Made by a program: the position numbers and the translations under genes
Assembly (NCBI RefSeq): GCF_017498505.1
Contig: NZ_CP071798.1
Location: forward strand, 3,955,501 to 4,019,500
Direction: 5' to 3'
From: Sporosarcina sp. Te-1
GTDB taxonomy: Bacteria; Bacillota; Bacilli; Bacillales_A; Planococcaceae
DNA: 64,000 nucleotides
Notes under the pieces: model-generated
Told to the model about the DNA's origin: nothing
What the model saw: the letters and a program-made list of their open reading frames with translations, nothing else
Database searches by the model: none
Shown: positions 7,383 to 16,077 of the stretch, in pieces
How positions within the stretch are numbered: position 1 is the stretch's first letter
How the letters are laid out: each line of letters starts with the position of its first letter

Positions 7383-8804
7383 TTACTTTACATAGAATGG
7401 TTGGGTCGTCCGTTTGCGTTGTATTTTCCCGGTTGGGGTCTTTACCTTTTCAATGGTCAATACATAGTTCTGATTCCGCTCGTAGTTACCGTTTGGCGGA
7501 TAGACGAGCAGCTTTGTTGTGTCTGTGGGGTGTATGGACAATTTGACAGGTATTGTTTTGCCTTCTGCTGATGTAACATAAATGTTTTGATTCGTTATGG
7601 ATGCCGGATCAATTTTTGTATTAAACGTGACAGTCCACATTTTTGTTGCCGCGACCATAGCACCGGTTGGCACTATGGGCTGGGTCTCCTTTTCAAGCGT
7701 GAATGTTTCTCTTTGTCCTGTCTTTTCATTCAAATAGGAGAGGAGATTGCCGTCGTTTTGGATGGCGGTGGAATGGGAAAAGTTTAGCCGGGTCAATCCG
7801 CTGCCGTCCAGTTTCATTTTGTATAAGTAACCGCCGTCCATGTAGTTGCTCAAGTAAACGGTGGAGCCATAAATAGCGAAGTAGGGAGCTCGGATGTTTC
7901 CGACCCTCTGTTTATTCGTTCCGTCCTTGTTGATCTTGTATAGTTTGTCGTTATCCGTTTTATTGCTGAAATAAAACGTGTCACCCACTGAAATGGTTTG
8001 GCCAAATTCATGGAAATAACGGTATGTTGTGCTTGTCGCCGCCGGGTACTCATCTTCCTTCCAAGTATGATCCGTTCGAAGTTGCTCGGTCGTGACGAGG
8101 AAGTAGGCATATTGGATAAAACCCGGCTTGTCCGGGACGGGGTCGTCCCAAGTGATGTCCATGAAATACCATGTATCATCCAGTTTTACAGCGTTCCAGG
8201 AATGGAGTTCACCACCAGCGGAACCAATCACGAATCGGTTCTCAATTCCAAGACGATCCAAGAGCAATTGGGCCGCTTTTGTATAGCCTTCACAAACCGC
8301 GCTCTTTTTCACAAGCGCTCCATACGCCGTATAGGAGTCTGACGGAAGACTGTTGTTCTTCAGGTTTTCGTAATCGTATGCGACGTGCATTACCAAGTAG
8401 TCATGGATCGCTTTGACTTGTTCCATATCAGTGTCGCCTGGTTGGATAATCGACTGAAGGACTCGATCGGCTTCCGCTTGCATGGCCTTCTGATGCACTC
8501 TCAAAATACCAGGAGAAACAGAATACTTGTATTGAATCTGCCCGTCGGAGCGTATAGAAGCACCCTCATAGTATTGGATGGCCGGATTTTCTGAGACCAC
8601 TTGGTGTATCAGATCTCCGACTTGCTTGTATGTCAATTCGGCCGTATCAAAATGACCGGTTGTCTGTCCGCTGAGCAAAGAGGTCTTAATGAGTTCATAT
8701 GACTTGGGGGTCGATATCGAAGCCGCTTCGGATAGTCGCGGATATTGCATAAAGAAAACCAATGCCAAAAACACGACAGAGAATAAGACTGATGTACGTT
8801 TCAT
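7383..8804 (-). CDS. Secreted transglutaminase-like protein with DUF5050-like and Ig-like C-terminus
   Basis: About 473 residues. An N-terminal signal peptide (MKRTSVLFSVVFLALVFF, cleaved near SEA-AS) sends it outside. The transglutaminase/protease-like core at about 120-230 has the Cys-His-Asp set: Cys in KSAVCEGYTKA, His in GELHSWNAV and Asp in YFMDITWDD. It is followed by a beta-propeller-like stretch (YKINKDGTNKQRVGN, YKMKLDGSGLTRL) typical of DUF5050, and a C-terminal SbsA-like Ig domain (VTFNTKIDPASITNQNIYV). The frame extends to a GTG at 8819, but GGAGGC sits eight bases before the ATG at 8804, so the latter is the start. Probably a wall-associated peptidase or cross-linking enzyme; the substrate is unknown. 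Confidence 0.85.
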   Translation of the reverse strand: MKRTSVLFSVVFLALVFFMQYPRLSEAASISTPKSYELIKTSLLSGQTTGHFDTAELTYKQVGDLIHQVVSENPAIQYYEGASIRSDGQIQYKYSVSPGILRVHQKAMQAEADRVLQSIIQPGDTDMEQVKAIHDYLVMHVAYDYENLKNNSLPSDSYTAYGALVKKSAVCEGYTKAAQLLLDRLGIENRFVIGSAGGELHSWNAVKLDDTWYFMDITWDDPVPDKPGFIQYAYFLVTTEQLRTDHTWKEDEYPAATSTTYRYFHEFGQTISVGDTFYFSNKTDNDKLYKINKDGTNKQRVGNIRAPYFAIYGSTVYLSNYMDGGYLYKMKLDGSGLTRLNFSHSTAIQNDGNLLSYLNEKTGQRETFTLEKETQPIVPTGAMVAATKMWTVTFNTKIDPASITNQNIYVTSAEGKTIPVKLSIHPTDTTKLLVYPPNGNYERNQNYVLTIEKVKTPTGKIQRKRTTQPFYVK

Positions 8805-9048
8805 GTTGTTCGCCTCCACTTCTATTATCGGAGAGCCAGGATGCTAGCTGAATAGGGAACGCATTCTTTTTTTACCGGAATTCATATCGCACAATAGTAG
8901 TCCTGCCCCCATTCCTTTACAAAACCTTAACCCTCCCTTTAATCCCAATTAACAATGGACCTCTACAATGAAGTACTGCACATCGAAGGAAGCCACCAGG
9001 CATGCGCAGTGAAGTTAGACGATTATGTATCAGTCAGGAGGCATTCAA

Positions 9049-10131
9049 ATGCAAGTGGAGTTGCGTGATTTGTCAATGGAGTTCCAAGACGTGATAGCGG
9101 TCAATCGACTCAATCTGACAATTGAACAAGGAAAACTAGTATCGATTCTGGGGCCGAGTGGATGCGGGAAGAGTACGACACTTTTTATGATGGCGGGGAT
9201 CTACGAATCGACCGGAGGGGACATTCTTTTTGACGGAAAATCAATGAATGGTGTTCCACCGGAATCAAGAGGCATCGGGATGGTATTTCAAAATTATGCT
9301 TTATACCCGCATATGACTGTTCTTCAAAACATCCAGTTTCCTTTGCGAATGCGGAAAGTGCCCCGGAAACAGGCAACAGAACGGGCGATAGAGATGGCAA
9401 AACTTGTCCAAATCGACCACTTGGCAGATCGGAAACCAGGGCAATTATCAGGCGGCCAGCAACAGCGGACGGCTATTGCACGGGCGCTCGCGAGAAAGCC
9501 GGATCTGTTGCTGTTTGATGAACCACTTTCCAACTTGGATGCCAGGCTGCGACTGGAAATGAGGGAAGAGATCAGGCGTATCCAGCAAGAGCTCCAAGTG
9601 ACAACTATTTTTGTCACTCATGATCAGGAAGAAGCGATGAGCATCTCCGATCAAGTGATATTGATGAAGGATGGGGTGGTGCAGCAATATTCGCCTCCAC
9701 AGAAAATGTACGACGAACCAGAGAATTTATTTGTGGCCAGTTTCCTCGGAAGTCCCCCTATTAATCAACTAAAGGGAAACATTAGCAAAGGATTCATTTC
9801 AATTGCTGGGACCAACCAATCCATCCCAGTTGAGCTTGCTACTGAAGAAATAGATTGTATCGTGGCGGTTCGTCCGGAATCATTTTATAAAGCCGCAAAG
9901 GATGAATTTCATTTGACGGCCAGTGTTGAGCTGGTCGAACGAATTGGACGCGATATGATGGCAGTTGTAAAACTCGGAGAAGCAGTGCTGCGTGTTTTTC
10001 TGTCACATGAGGACGAGGTCCAAGCCGGCGATGAGATTTGTCTCGGCATTCGGAAAAAAGGATTTCATCTATTCACACCCGCTGGAGAGCGCATTCCATT
10101 CCAAGCTTCCTGGTACGGACATAAACGGTAA
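9049..10131 (+). CDS. ugpC: ABC transporter ATPase, UgpC/MalK type
   Basis: Nucleotide-binding subunit of a carbohydrate-type (CUT1) importer, 360 residues. Walker A GPSGCGKST at 35-43, Q-loop in MVFQNYALYPHM, ABC signature LSGGQQQR from 133, Walker B LLFDEP with Asp157-Glu158, and the switch His in VTHDQEEA. The C-terminal 120 residues form the MalK-like TOBE/OB region. The start is the ATG at 9049, eight bases after AGGAGG; an upstream in-frame ATG at 9025 precedes that site and is rejected. First gene of the operon ugpC-A-E-B plus an MBL hydrolase (to 14733). Substrate is taken from the binding protein, which looks UgpB-like, so sn-glycerol-3-phosphate or its diesters are likely. Confidence 0.88.
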   Translation: MQVELRDLSMEFQDVIAVNRLNLTIEQGKLVSILGPSGCGKSTTLFMMAGIYESTGGDILFDGKSMNGVPPESRGIGMVFQNYALYPHMTVLQNIQFPLRMRKVPRKQATERAIEMAKLVQIDHLADRKPGQLSGGQQQRTAIARALARKPDLLLFDEPLSNLDARLRLEMREEIRRIQQELQVTTIFVTHDQEEAMSISDQVILMKDGVVQQYSPPQKMYDEPENLFVASFLGSPPINQLKGNISKGFISIAGTNQSIPVELATEEIDCIVAVRPESFYKAAKDEFHLTASVELVERIGRDMMAVVKLGEAVLRVFLSHEDEVQAGDEICLGIRKKGFHLFTPAGERIPFQASWYGHKR

Positions 10132-10145
10132 AGGGAGGGAGTGCT

Positions 10146-11033
10146 ATGGAGAGAGCTACGAGAAAGACGACAATTCAAGCCTACTTGTATTTATTGCCGG
10201 CTTTATTAATCATTGTACTGTTTACTATCTATCCGATCATCAAATCACTGCTGATCAGTTTTTATGATGATTACGATTACTTTAACGATATAGTTTATGC
10301 ACGCGGGATTGCCAGCTATCTTTACTTATGGCATGATCCGACATTTCATAAGGCGTTAGGAAATACCTTTATCTTTGTCATCGGTGTCGTTCCCGCTTCC
10401 ATTGTCCTGTCGATGCTCATTGCCATTCTATTGAATTCGAACATTCGCTTGCGTTCTTTTTTCCGTACGGCCTATTTCATTCCATTTGTCACGTCGGTCG
10501 TCGCCGTATCGATTGTCTGGCGCTGGATTTTCCATACGGAATACGGTTTGTTCAATTATGTTCTCGGTCTGTTCGGTGTAGATCCGGTTGCATGGCTCAC
10601 CGATCCGAAATGGGCGATGCCGTCATTGATCATTCTCAGCATTTGGAAAGGCCTAGGCTACAATATTATTATTTTTTTGGCGGGACTGCAAAATATCAAT
10701 GCGCAATACGACTTGGCTGCCCGAATGGACGGGGCAGGTAAGGCCAGACGATTTTTTCATATCACCCTGCCGCTGCTATCACCGACTACTTTTTTCGTGT
10801 CGATTGTGTCTATTATCGGCTCTTTTAAAGTGTTTGATGAAATTTATGCGTTATTTGGAGGGCAACCCGGACCCGTTTCAAGCGCACTGACGGTCGTCTA
10901 TTACATATTCGAAAAATTTTACGGCGAATGGGAATTTGGCATCGCCTCTGCGGCCGCCTACTGCTTATTCATCATCATTTTTATCCTTACGTTGATCCAA
11001 CTGTATATAGGAAAACGAAAGGTCACCTATTAG
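10146..11033 (+). CDS. ugpA: ABC transporter permease, UgpA type
   Basis: 295 residues with about six membrane spans, starting with YLYLLPALLIIVLFTIYPII. The cytoplasmic EAA loop that docks on the ATPase is visible as YDLAARMDGAGKARRFFHIT followed by LPLLSP. It is the first of two inner-membrane permeases of the CUT1 importer and follows the ATPase gene by 14 bases with ribosome site GGGAGG. Family MalF/UgpA; the name is by operon context. Confidence 0.85.
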   Translation: MERATRKTTIQAYLYLLPALLIIVLFTIYPIIKSLLISFYDDYDYFNDIVYARGIASYLYLWHDPTFHKALGNTFIFVIGVVPASIVLSMLIAILLNSNIRLRSFFRTAYFIPFVTSVVAVSIVWRWIFHTEYGLFNYVLGLFGVDPVAWLTDPKWAMPSLIILSIWKGLGYNIIIFLAGLQNINAQYDLAARMDGAGKARRFFHITLPLLSPTTFFVSIVSIIGSFKVFDEIYALFGGQPGPVSSALTVVYYIFEKFYGEWEFGIASAAAYCLFIIIFILTLIQLYIGKRKVTY

Positions 11034-11043
11034 GAGGCTGCTT

Positions 11044-11868
11044 ATGTTGAGGGATGCATTATCGAAAACGACTATTTATGTTGCCTTGGGGATCGGGGCT
11101 TTGCTCATGTTATTGCCTTTCATTTGGATGCTGCTCACTTCTTTGAAGAGCGGTAATGAGGTCATGATTATGCCGCCTGTATGGTGGCCGGATGAATTCA
11201 AGTGGGGAAATTATAAAACCGCATGGGACATGGCGCCATTCGGCAGATATTTGTTAAATAGCCTGGTTGTCATGATTTTATCCACACTTGGGGAGCTGCT
11301 AACGACCATTTTGGCGGCTTACGCGTTTTCCAAGCTCCACTTTTGGGGGCGGGATATCGTCTTTGCTTTGCTCTTAGGAACGATGATGGTGCCGGGCGAG
11401 GTACTGTTAATACCAAACTTTGTCTTCCTCTCCAATCTTGGCTGGATCGATCGGTACGAAGCGTTGATCATCCCGTGGACGGCAAGTGTGTTCGCCATCT
11501 TTCTGTTACGCCAATTTTTCCTAAGCGTACCGAAAGATCTCGGCTATGCGGCGAAAATAGATGGATGCAGCGATTTTCGGTTTCTGTGGACCATCATGGT
11601 GCCCCTTGCCAAACCGGCACTTTTCACTATTGCCCTGTTGAAAGCGATTGGGTCATGGAATGCCTTTCTTTGGCCGCTGATCGTAACGAGCTCGAAGGAA
11701 ATGCGAACATTGCCAGTTGGACTTACTTCCTTCAGTACGGAAGCGGGGACGATATATGAGTTGCTGATGGCCGCTTCGACGATGATCATTTTACCAATGA
11801 TCCTTCTTTATTTCATCCTGCAAAAGTATATCATTCAAGGCATTTCGAAAGCAGGCCTTAAAGGTTGA
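11044..11868 (+). CDS. ugpE: ABC transporter permease, UgpE type
   Basis: 274 residues, six predicted spans, MalG/UgpE family. EAA loop: GYAAKIDGCSDFRFLWTI then VPLAKPAL. The ATG lies ten bases after the previous stop behind AGGAGG. It should pair with the 10146-11033 permease to form the channel. The ending KYIIQGISKAGLKG is the typical CUT1 C-terminus. The 80 bases to the binding-protein gene contain a fresh ribosome site but no clear terminator. Confidence 0.85.
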   Translation: MLRDALSKTTIYVALGIGALLMLLPFIWMLLTSLKSGNEVMIMPPVWWPDEFKWGNYKTAWDMAPFGRYLLNSLVVMILSTLGELLTTILAAYAFSKLHFWGRDIVFALLLGTMMVPGEVLLIPNFVFLSNLGWIDRYEALIIPWTASVFAIFLLRQFFLSVPKDLGYAAKIDGCSDFRFLWTIMVPLAKPALFTIALLKAIGSWNAFLWPLIVTSSKEMRTLPVGLTSFSTEAGTIYELLMAASTMIILPMILLYFILQKYIIQGISKAGLKG

Positions 11869-11948
11869 TGCGCGTGCGTGAAAGGGGTGATTCATGGCGA
11901 GGCCGGATAGCTTTTTTCCAATTGCAAAATTTGAAGGAGGAAAAATAA

Positions 11949-13295
11949 TTGAAAAAAATATCGGTTTTACTATCACTTATGCTCATACTACTGTTAGGCG
12001 CATGTAATACAACATCCGATGGGGAGTCATCTCAATCTGCAACCCCTGCGGAGACAGCGAAGGAAAAAGAGGCAGTCGCCATGGATGAACCGAAAGAGCC
12101 TGTGGAAATTGAGTTTTGGCATGCGATGAATGGCGATCATGAAAAAACCTTAGAGAAAATCACGGATGACTTCAATGCACAAAATGAGCACATTACGGTA
12201 AAGCTTGTCAATCAAGGTGGATACGGAGATTTGTCGCAAAAATTAATGGCATCCGCCAAAGCAAAAACGCTGCCGACCTTGTCCCAAGCATATGAGGATT
12301 GGGTGACGGAGTATATCCAGAATGATTTGGTTGCGGATTTGACTCCTTATGTGGAAGATGCTGAAGCTGGTATGACAGATGAGGATTTGAACGATATTGT
12401 GGACGTATTCCGAGAAGCAAATATGTGGGACGGAAAGTTTTATTCTATGCCGTTCAATAAAAGCACCCGTGTGCTGTTCTACAATAAAGAACTTCTGGAA
12501 GAAGCCGGTGTGGCTGCTCCGACAAATTGGGATGAATTAAAATCAGCAGCGGACAAACTGACGACAACGAAAGACGGAAAAAATATCGTCGGAATGGGCT
12601 TTGAAAACGGTGTCGGAATGGAACTGATCATGTGGGTGAAGCAAGCTGGCGGAGACTTTATCGATGAAAAAAATCGGAAGGTGCTGTTCAATTCGCCGGA
12701 AGGAATTGAAGCTCTGTCCTTCATCAATTCAATGATCCAAGACGGCACAGCGCGTTTAGCAGGAGAGGATGGCTATATGTCGGGTCCGTTCACACGCGGA
12801 GATGTAGCTATGTATATCGGATCGAACGCAGGTATAGCATTCGTGGCAAATGATGCGGAGGGGAATATTGAATGGACAACCGCCCCTGTTCCGGATGGAA
12901 AGAAAAAAGCGAGCGCGTTCATGGGGACGAATGTCGCTATGTTCAATTCCGCTACCGATGAAGAAAAAGCAGCAGCATGGGAGTATATGAAATTTTTGAT
13001 CTCTAAGGAGAATACAACGTATTGGGCCAGGAACACAGGTTACTTGCCAGTCCGTTATTCGGCTCTCCAAAGTGAAGAATGGAAAAAGTTCATAGAAGAA
13101 AATCCCGAGTATGGCGTCGCGCAAGAGCAGTTTGATGGCGGATTTTATGATCCGCGTGTCATAGGCGCGTATGGTGTGAAAAACGCAATCAATAAAGAGG
13201 TGGAATTCGTGTTGCTTGGGCAAAAATCGGTTGAGCAAGGGCTCGAGGACGCAGAAAAAGCAGCTCAAGCCGAATTGGACAAAGCGAATCGATGA
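11949..13295 (+). CDS. ugpB: UgpB-like extracellular solute-binding lipoprotein
   Basis: 448 residues, SBP family 1. Lipoprotein signal with lipobox LLGAC (Cys near residue 19), then an acidic/Thr-Ser linker and the two-lobe receptor. Marks of UgpB are visible: EFWHAMNGDHEKTLE, MPFNKSTRVLFYNKELLEEA and NTGYLPVRYSA. These favour glycerol-3-phosphate or glycerophosphodiesters over sugars, but the ligand is not proved. The gene uses a TTG start with GGAGG upstream. A hairpin at 13305-13334 follows and may partially terminate, as is common after binding-protein genes so that the receptor is made in excess. Confidence 0.87.
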   Translation: MKKISVLLSLMLILLLGACNTTSDGESSQSATPAETAKEKEAVAMDEPKEPVEIEFWHAMNGDHEKTLEKITDDFNAQNEHITVKLVNQGGYGDLSQKLMASAKAKTLPTLSQAYEDWVTEYIQNDLVADLTPYVEDAEAGMTDEDLNDIVDVFREANMWDGKFYSMPFNKSTRVLFYNKELLEEAGVAAPTNWDELKSAADKLTTTKDGKNIVGMGFENGVGMELIMWVKQAGGDFIDEKNRKVLFNSPEGIEALSFINSMIQDGTARLAGEDGYMSGPFTRGDVAMYIGSNAGIAFVANDAEGNIEWTTAPVPDGKKKASAFMGTNVAMFNSATDEEKAAAWEYMKFLISKENTTYWARNTGYLPVRYSALQSEEWKKFIEENPEYGVAQEQFDGGFYDPRVIGAYGVKNAINKEVEFVLLGQKSVEQGLEDAEKAAQAELDKANR

Positions 13296-13304
13296 CCATT
13301 CAAT

Positions 13305-13334
13305 GGGAAACCGGATAGCTGGTTTCCCGTTTTT
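13305..13334 (+). terminator. Partial terminator / mRNA 3' hairpin after ugpB
   Basis: Stem GGGAAACC (13305-13312) with GGTTTCCC (13321-13328), followed by GTTTTT, just before the MBL gene. Confidence 0.7.
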
Positions 13335-13359
13335 AATGGAAAAGGAAGGGTGAGAGGAA

Positions 13360-14733
13360 ATGCAGGACAATACGACAATTACCTTTTGGAGCGGATTACG
13401 TACAATCGGAGGCACGATCATATCGATCGAACACGGGGCGGATCGGATTCTTTTCGATTTTGGAGAGCTTTTTCACACGCAACGTCTTTTTTCGAAAGGG
13501 AAGAAAATCAGGGCGCAACGCTATACTTCTGATTTGTTGAAGCTACAAGCTTTACCCGCCATTAAGGGAATTTACAGCAGCCATTCTTTGCTTGACACGC
13601 CGCTTCTGCCTTTTGAAGAATCGAGGCAGCAAACCGCAGTGTTCATTTCCCATCTTCACCTCGATCATATCGGCAGCATCATGCATTTGGCTCCAGATCT
13701 TCCTTTATACATGACGGAAGAAGGAAAACGGCTGTATGCCGCCTTGCATGAAATAAATACGCCAAGTTGTGAACAGACTCCTGATCGAATCTGGGGAGTG
13801 GAGCCGGGTGAGCGCATTAGAATAGGAGAGTCCATCGAGGTGGAGTTGCTAGCAGTCGATCACGACGTTATCGGGGCAGCAGGTATGCTTGTGAAAACAC
13901 CGGACGTCAAAGTCGCCTATACGGGAGATCTTCGCTTTCATGGCATCCATCGTGAGAAAAGCATGGCATTTATCGAGGAAGTGAAGCGGTTCACACCAGA
14001 TATTTTGATTACAGAAGGAACAGCACTTCGGGAAGATTCGAAACTTGAGCCGCTATTGGACTACCCAAAGGAATTACGGCAGGAGAACGATGTTCAGGAG
14101 GAAGTGACAACGCATTTGTCCGGGGCAGCGGGTGCTGCTTTCTTTAATTGGTATGAGCGTGATTTGATGCGGTTGAAAATACTTATCGAAGCAGCCAAGG
14201 CTGCCGGAAGGCAAGTCGTTCTAGAGCCGGAATCTGCTTATTTAGCAAAGCAGTTTCACATACCAGGTCTATATCTGGTGTACGCGCCATGTGATCTTTC
14301 GGATGAACTACCGTTATGGGAGTCCAGACTGCCGGACGTGAAATGGATTACGAAAAATTTATTGGTTCAGCATGCCGAAAAGTATTTTGTGGAGAATCAA
14401 TTTGACCGGCTATTCGAGCTGCTCGATTTTCAGTTAGAGAGTTCATTATACATTCACACGAATGGCACGCCACTCGGCCCATTCGATCCAGACTACGACA
14501 AGTTGATTTCTTTCTTGGAGTCGATTAACTGCAAGAAGATTGATATCTTCTGCTCAGGTCATGCGACGGGCAATCATCTACAATGGCTCGTGGAGGAAAT
14601 AAATTCACCCTATGTCGTCCCTTTGCATAGTTTTCATCCAGAAAAACTGCAACCAGCGCATGGAGTCCGCATACTGCCGGAGCCAAATGAAACATTGCGA
14701 TTTACTAACGGAATCCTGCAACCGCAAGAATGA
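13360..14733 (+). CDS. Metallo-beta-lactamase fold hydrolase (RNase J-like architecture)
   Basis: 457 residues, cytoplasmic. The di-metal motif HLHLDH is at 98-103, with the other ligands in AVDHDV (His168) and YTGDLRFHG (Asp190). The C-terminal part ends with CSGHATGNH (His401) and VVPLHSFHPEKL, the arrangement of RNase J/beta-CASP-like proteins. It is downstream of the ugpCAEB genes on the same strand, 64 bases after ugpB. MBL proteins include phosphodiesterases and nucleases. In this context a phosphodiesterase acting on an imported glycerophosphodiester, in the role of UgpQ, is an attractive but unproved inference. The start ATG at 13360 has AGAGGA upstream. Confidence 0.8.
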   Translation: MQDNTTITFWSGLRTIGGTIISIEHGADRILFDFGELFHTQRLFSKGKKIRAQRYTSDLLKLQALPAIKGIYSSHSLLDTPLLPFEESRQQTAVFISHLHLDHIGSIMHLAPDLPLYMTEEGKRLYAALHEINTPSCEQTPDRIWGVEPGERIRIGESIEVELLAVDHDVIGAAGMLVKTPDVKVAYTGDLRFHGIHREKSMAFIEEVKRFTPDILITEGTALREDSKLEPLLDYPKELRQENDVQEEVTTHLSGAAGAAFFNWYERDLMRLKILIEAAKAAGRQVVLEPESAYLAKQFHIPGLYLVYAPCDLSDELPLWESRLPDVKWITKNLLVQHAEKYFVENQFDRLFELLDFQLESSLYIHTNGTPLGPFDPDYDKLISFLESINCKKIDIFCSGHATGNHLQWLVEEINSPYVVPLHSFHPEKLQPAHGVRILPEPNETLRFTNGILQPQE

Positions 14734-14764
14734 AAAAGACCCCCATTTCAAAAAGAAATGGGGG
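14733..14764 (-). terminator. Intrinsic terminator of the abg operon
   Basis: A perfect CCCCCATTTC / GAAATGGGGG stem with a 5-base loop (14740-14764). The minus strand continues into TCTTTTT. It may also slow transcription from the MBL gene side. Confidence 0.88.
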
Positions 14765-14769
14765 CAGAT

Positions 14770-16056
14770 TTAGTTCAACGCGTTCAATCGTTGAGCAACA
14801 CGGTATAACACATCCACACCGGCGAACATCGTTTCTTCATCAATATCAAATTTCTCGTTATGGTGACCGGCTGCTAAATTGGTCCCAAAGATGCAATACG
14901 TCGCTAGGCCGCCCCTTCCCTTAACACGCTCCATAAAGTACGTCGCGTCCTCGGAACCAGCGGATGTATTATCTTCGAAGACAATTTGTTCGACAAACGG
15001 GGAAGGTGTTGCGCATTCGACTAGTATTTCCGCCAGTTCAGGCGAACATTTGCTGCTGGTTGCTTCACCGACGATGTCCAGCTCGTATGCCACTCCATAC
15101 ATTGCAGCGGCTCCGGCGATGACGGATTCAGCCTGTTCCCGTACATACCGGTTCACTTCGGATGTTTCACCTCGTGTTTCGATTTTCATCTCGGCACTGT
15201 CTGCCACGATGTTTCGTCCGCTTCCGGCATGCAACTCACCGACATTGATTCGGGAAGCGCCGCCGGAATGTCTGGAGATGGCGTGTAGGTTCAGAGCGGC
15301 ATTCGCAGCTGCGAGCAATGCGTTATTCCCATCTTCCGGTTTGGCCCCGGCATGCGAAGCTTTCCCACGAAATGTAACGTTCAGCTTGGTGGTCGCCATG
15401 AATCCGTTAGCTGCTGCAACGACGTGCCGGTGGGGGACACCTGTTCCGACGTGGGAGGCGATGAAGTAATCTGTATCATCGACAACGCCTGCTGCGGTCA
15501 TCGACTTCGCGCCGCGCGTGCCTTCCTCGGCCGGCTGGAATAAAATCCGGATGACACCCGAAAATGATTCGGCAGTTTCTGAGATACGTACAGCCAGGCC
15601 CAGTCCGATCGATGTGTGGGCGTCATGACCACAAGCATGCATAGAGCCGGGGACAGTAGAGCTGAATCCTTGCTGCTGCGGGAAGTGTCCAGCATCATCG
15701 CTTTCCACAATCGGCAGGGCATCCATATCGACACGGAATGTCGTAACAGGCCCGGGTCTTCCGGTATCCCATTCCGCAACAATGCCGGTATAGCCTTCTC
15801 GGAAACGTTCCAGAAACTCTAAATTTGCATCGTGCTGGCGAGCCCAATCTACTTGTTTTTCAATTGCTTCCCGGTCATGTCTTCCCATCATTTCCTCGGG
15901 CACCATCACATCCAGTCCGGTTTTTAAGGTGTATCCGAGGCGATCCAGCTCTCCGGCAACGATGGAAGCCGTCCGGAGTTCCAGGAAGCCTTGCTCGGGA
16001 TGGCGATGGAAATCCCGCCGCCACGCTATGAGTCTTTCTTTTAATTCAGTATTCAC
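14770..16056 (-). CDS. abgA: M20 amidohydrolase, p-aminobenzoyl-glutamate hydrolase subunit A
   Basis: 428 residues, metallopeptidase M20D family. Metal-site segments are visible: MHACGHDAHTSIGLG, FQPAEEGTRGAKSM and a C-terminal GHHNEKFDID. Its insertion between TGLDVMVPEEMMGRHD and DANLEFLERF is typical of AbgA. In E. coli AbgA and AbgB form a heterodimer that splits p-aminobenzoyl-glutamate, a folate breakdown product, into p-aminobenzoate and glutamate. Third gene of abgB-abgT-abgA, 21 bases after abgT, GTG start behind GAGGTGAGGG. The order differs from E. coli abgABT. Confidence 0.88.
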   Translation of the reverse strand: MNTELKERLIAWRRDFHRHPEQGFLELRTASIVAGELDRLGYTLKTGLDVMVPEEMMGRHDREAIEKQVDWARQHDANLEFLERFREGYTGIVAEWDTGRPGPVTTFRVDMDALPIVESDDAGHFPQQQGFSSTVPGSMHACGHDAHTSIGLGLAVRISETAESFSGVIRILFQPAEEGTRGAKSMTAAGVVDDTDYFIASHVGTGVPHRHVVAAANGFMATTKLNVTFRGKASHAGAKPEDGNNALLAAANAALNLHAISRHSGGASRINVGELHAGSGRNIVADSAEMKIETRGETSEVNRYVREQAESVIAGAAAMYGVAYELDIVGEATSSKCSPELAEILVECATPSPFVEQIVFEDNTSAGSEDATYFMERVKGRGGLATYCIFGTNLAAGHHNEKFDIDEETMFAGVDVLYRVAQRLNALN

Positions 16057-16077
16057 GCAACCCTCACCTCATTATCA

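Noticed and set aside
12756..13421. 221-aa minus-strand ORF
   Set aside because: Shadow of the UgpB-like gene, which has a lipobox and clear family motifs on the plus strand.
14879..15469. 196-aa plus-strand ORF
   Set aside because: Antisense shadow of abgA; composition is Ser/Pro/Ala-rich with no start signal.
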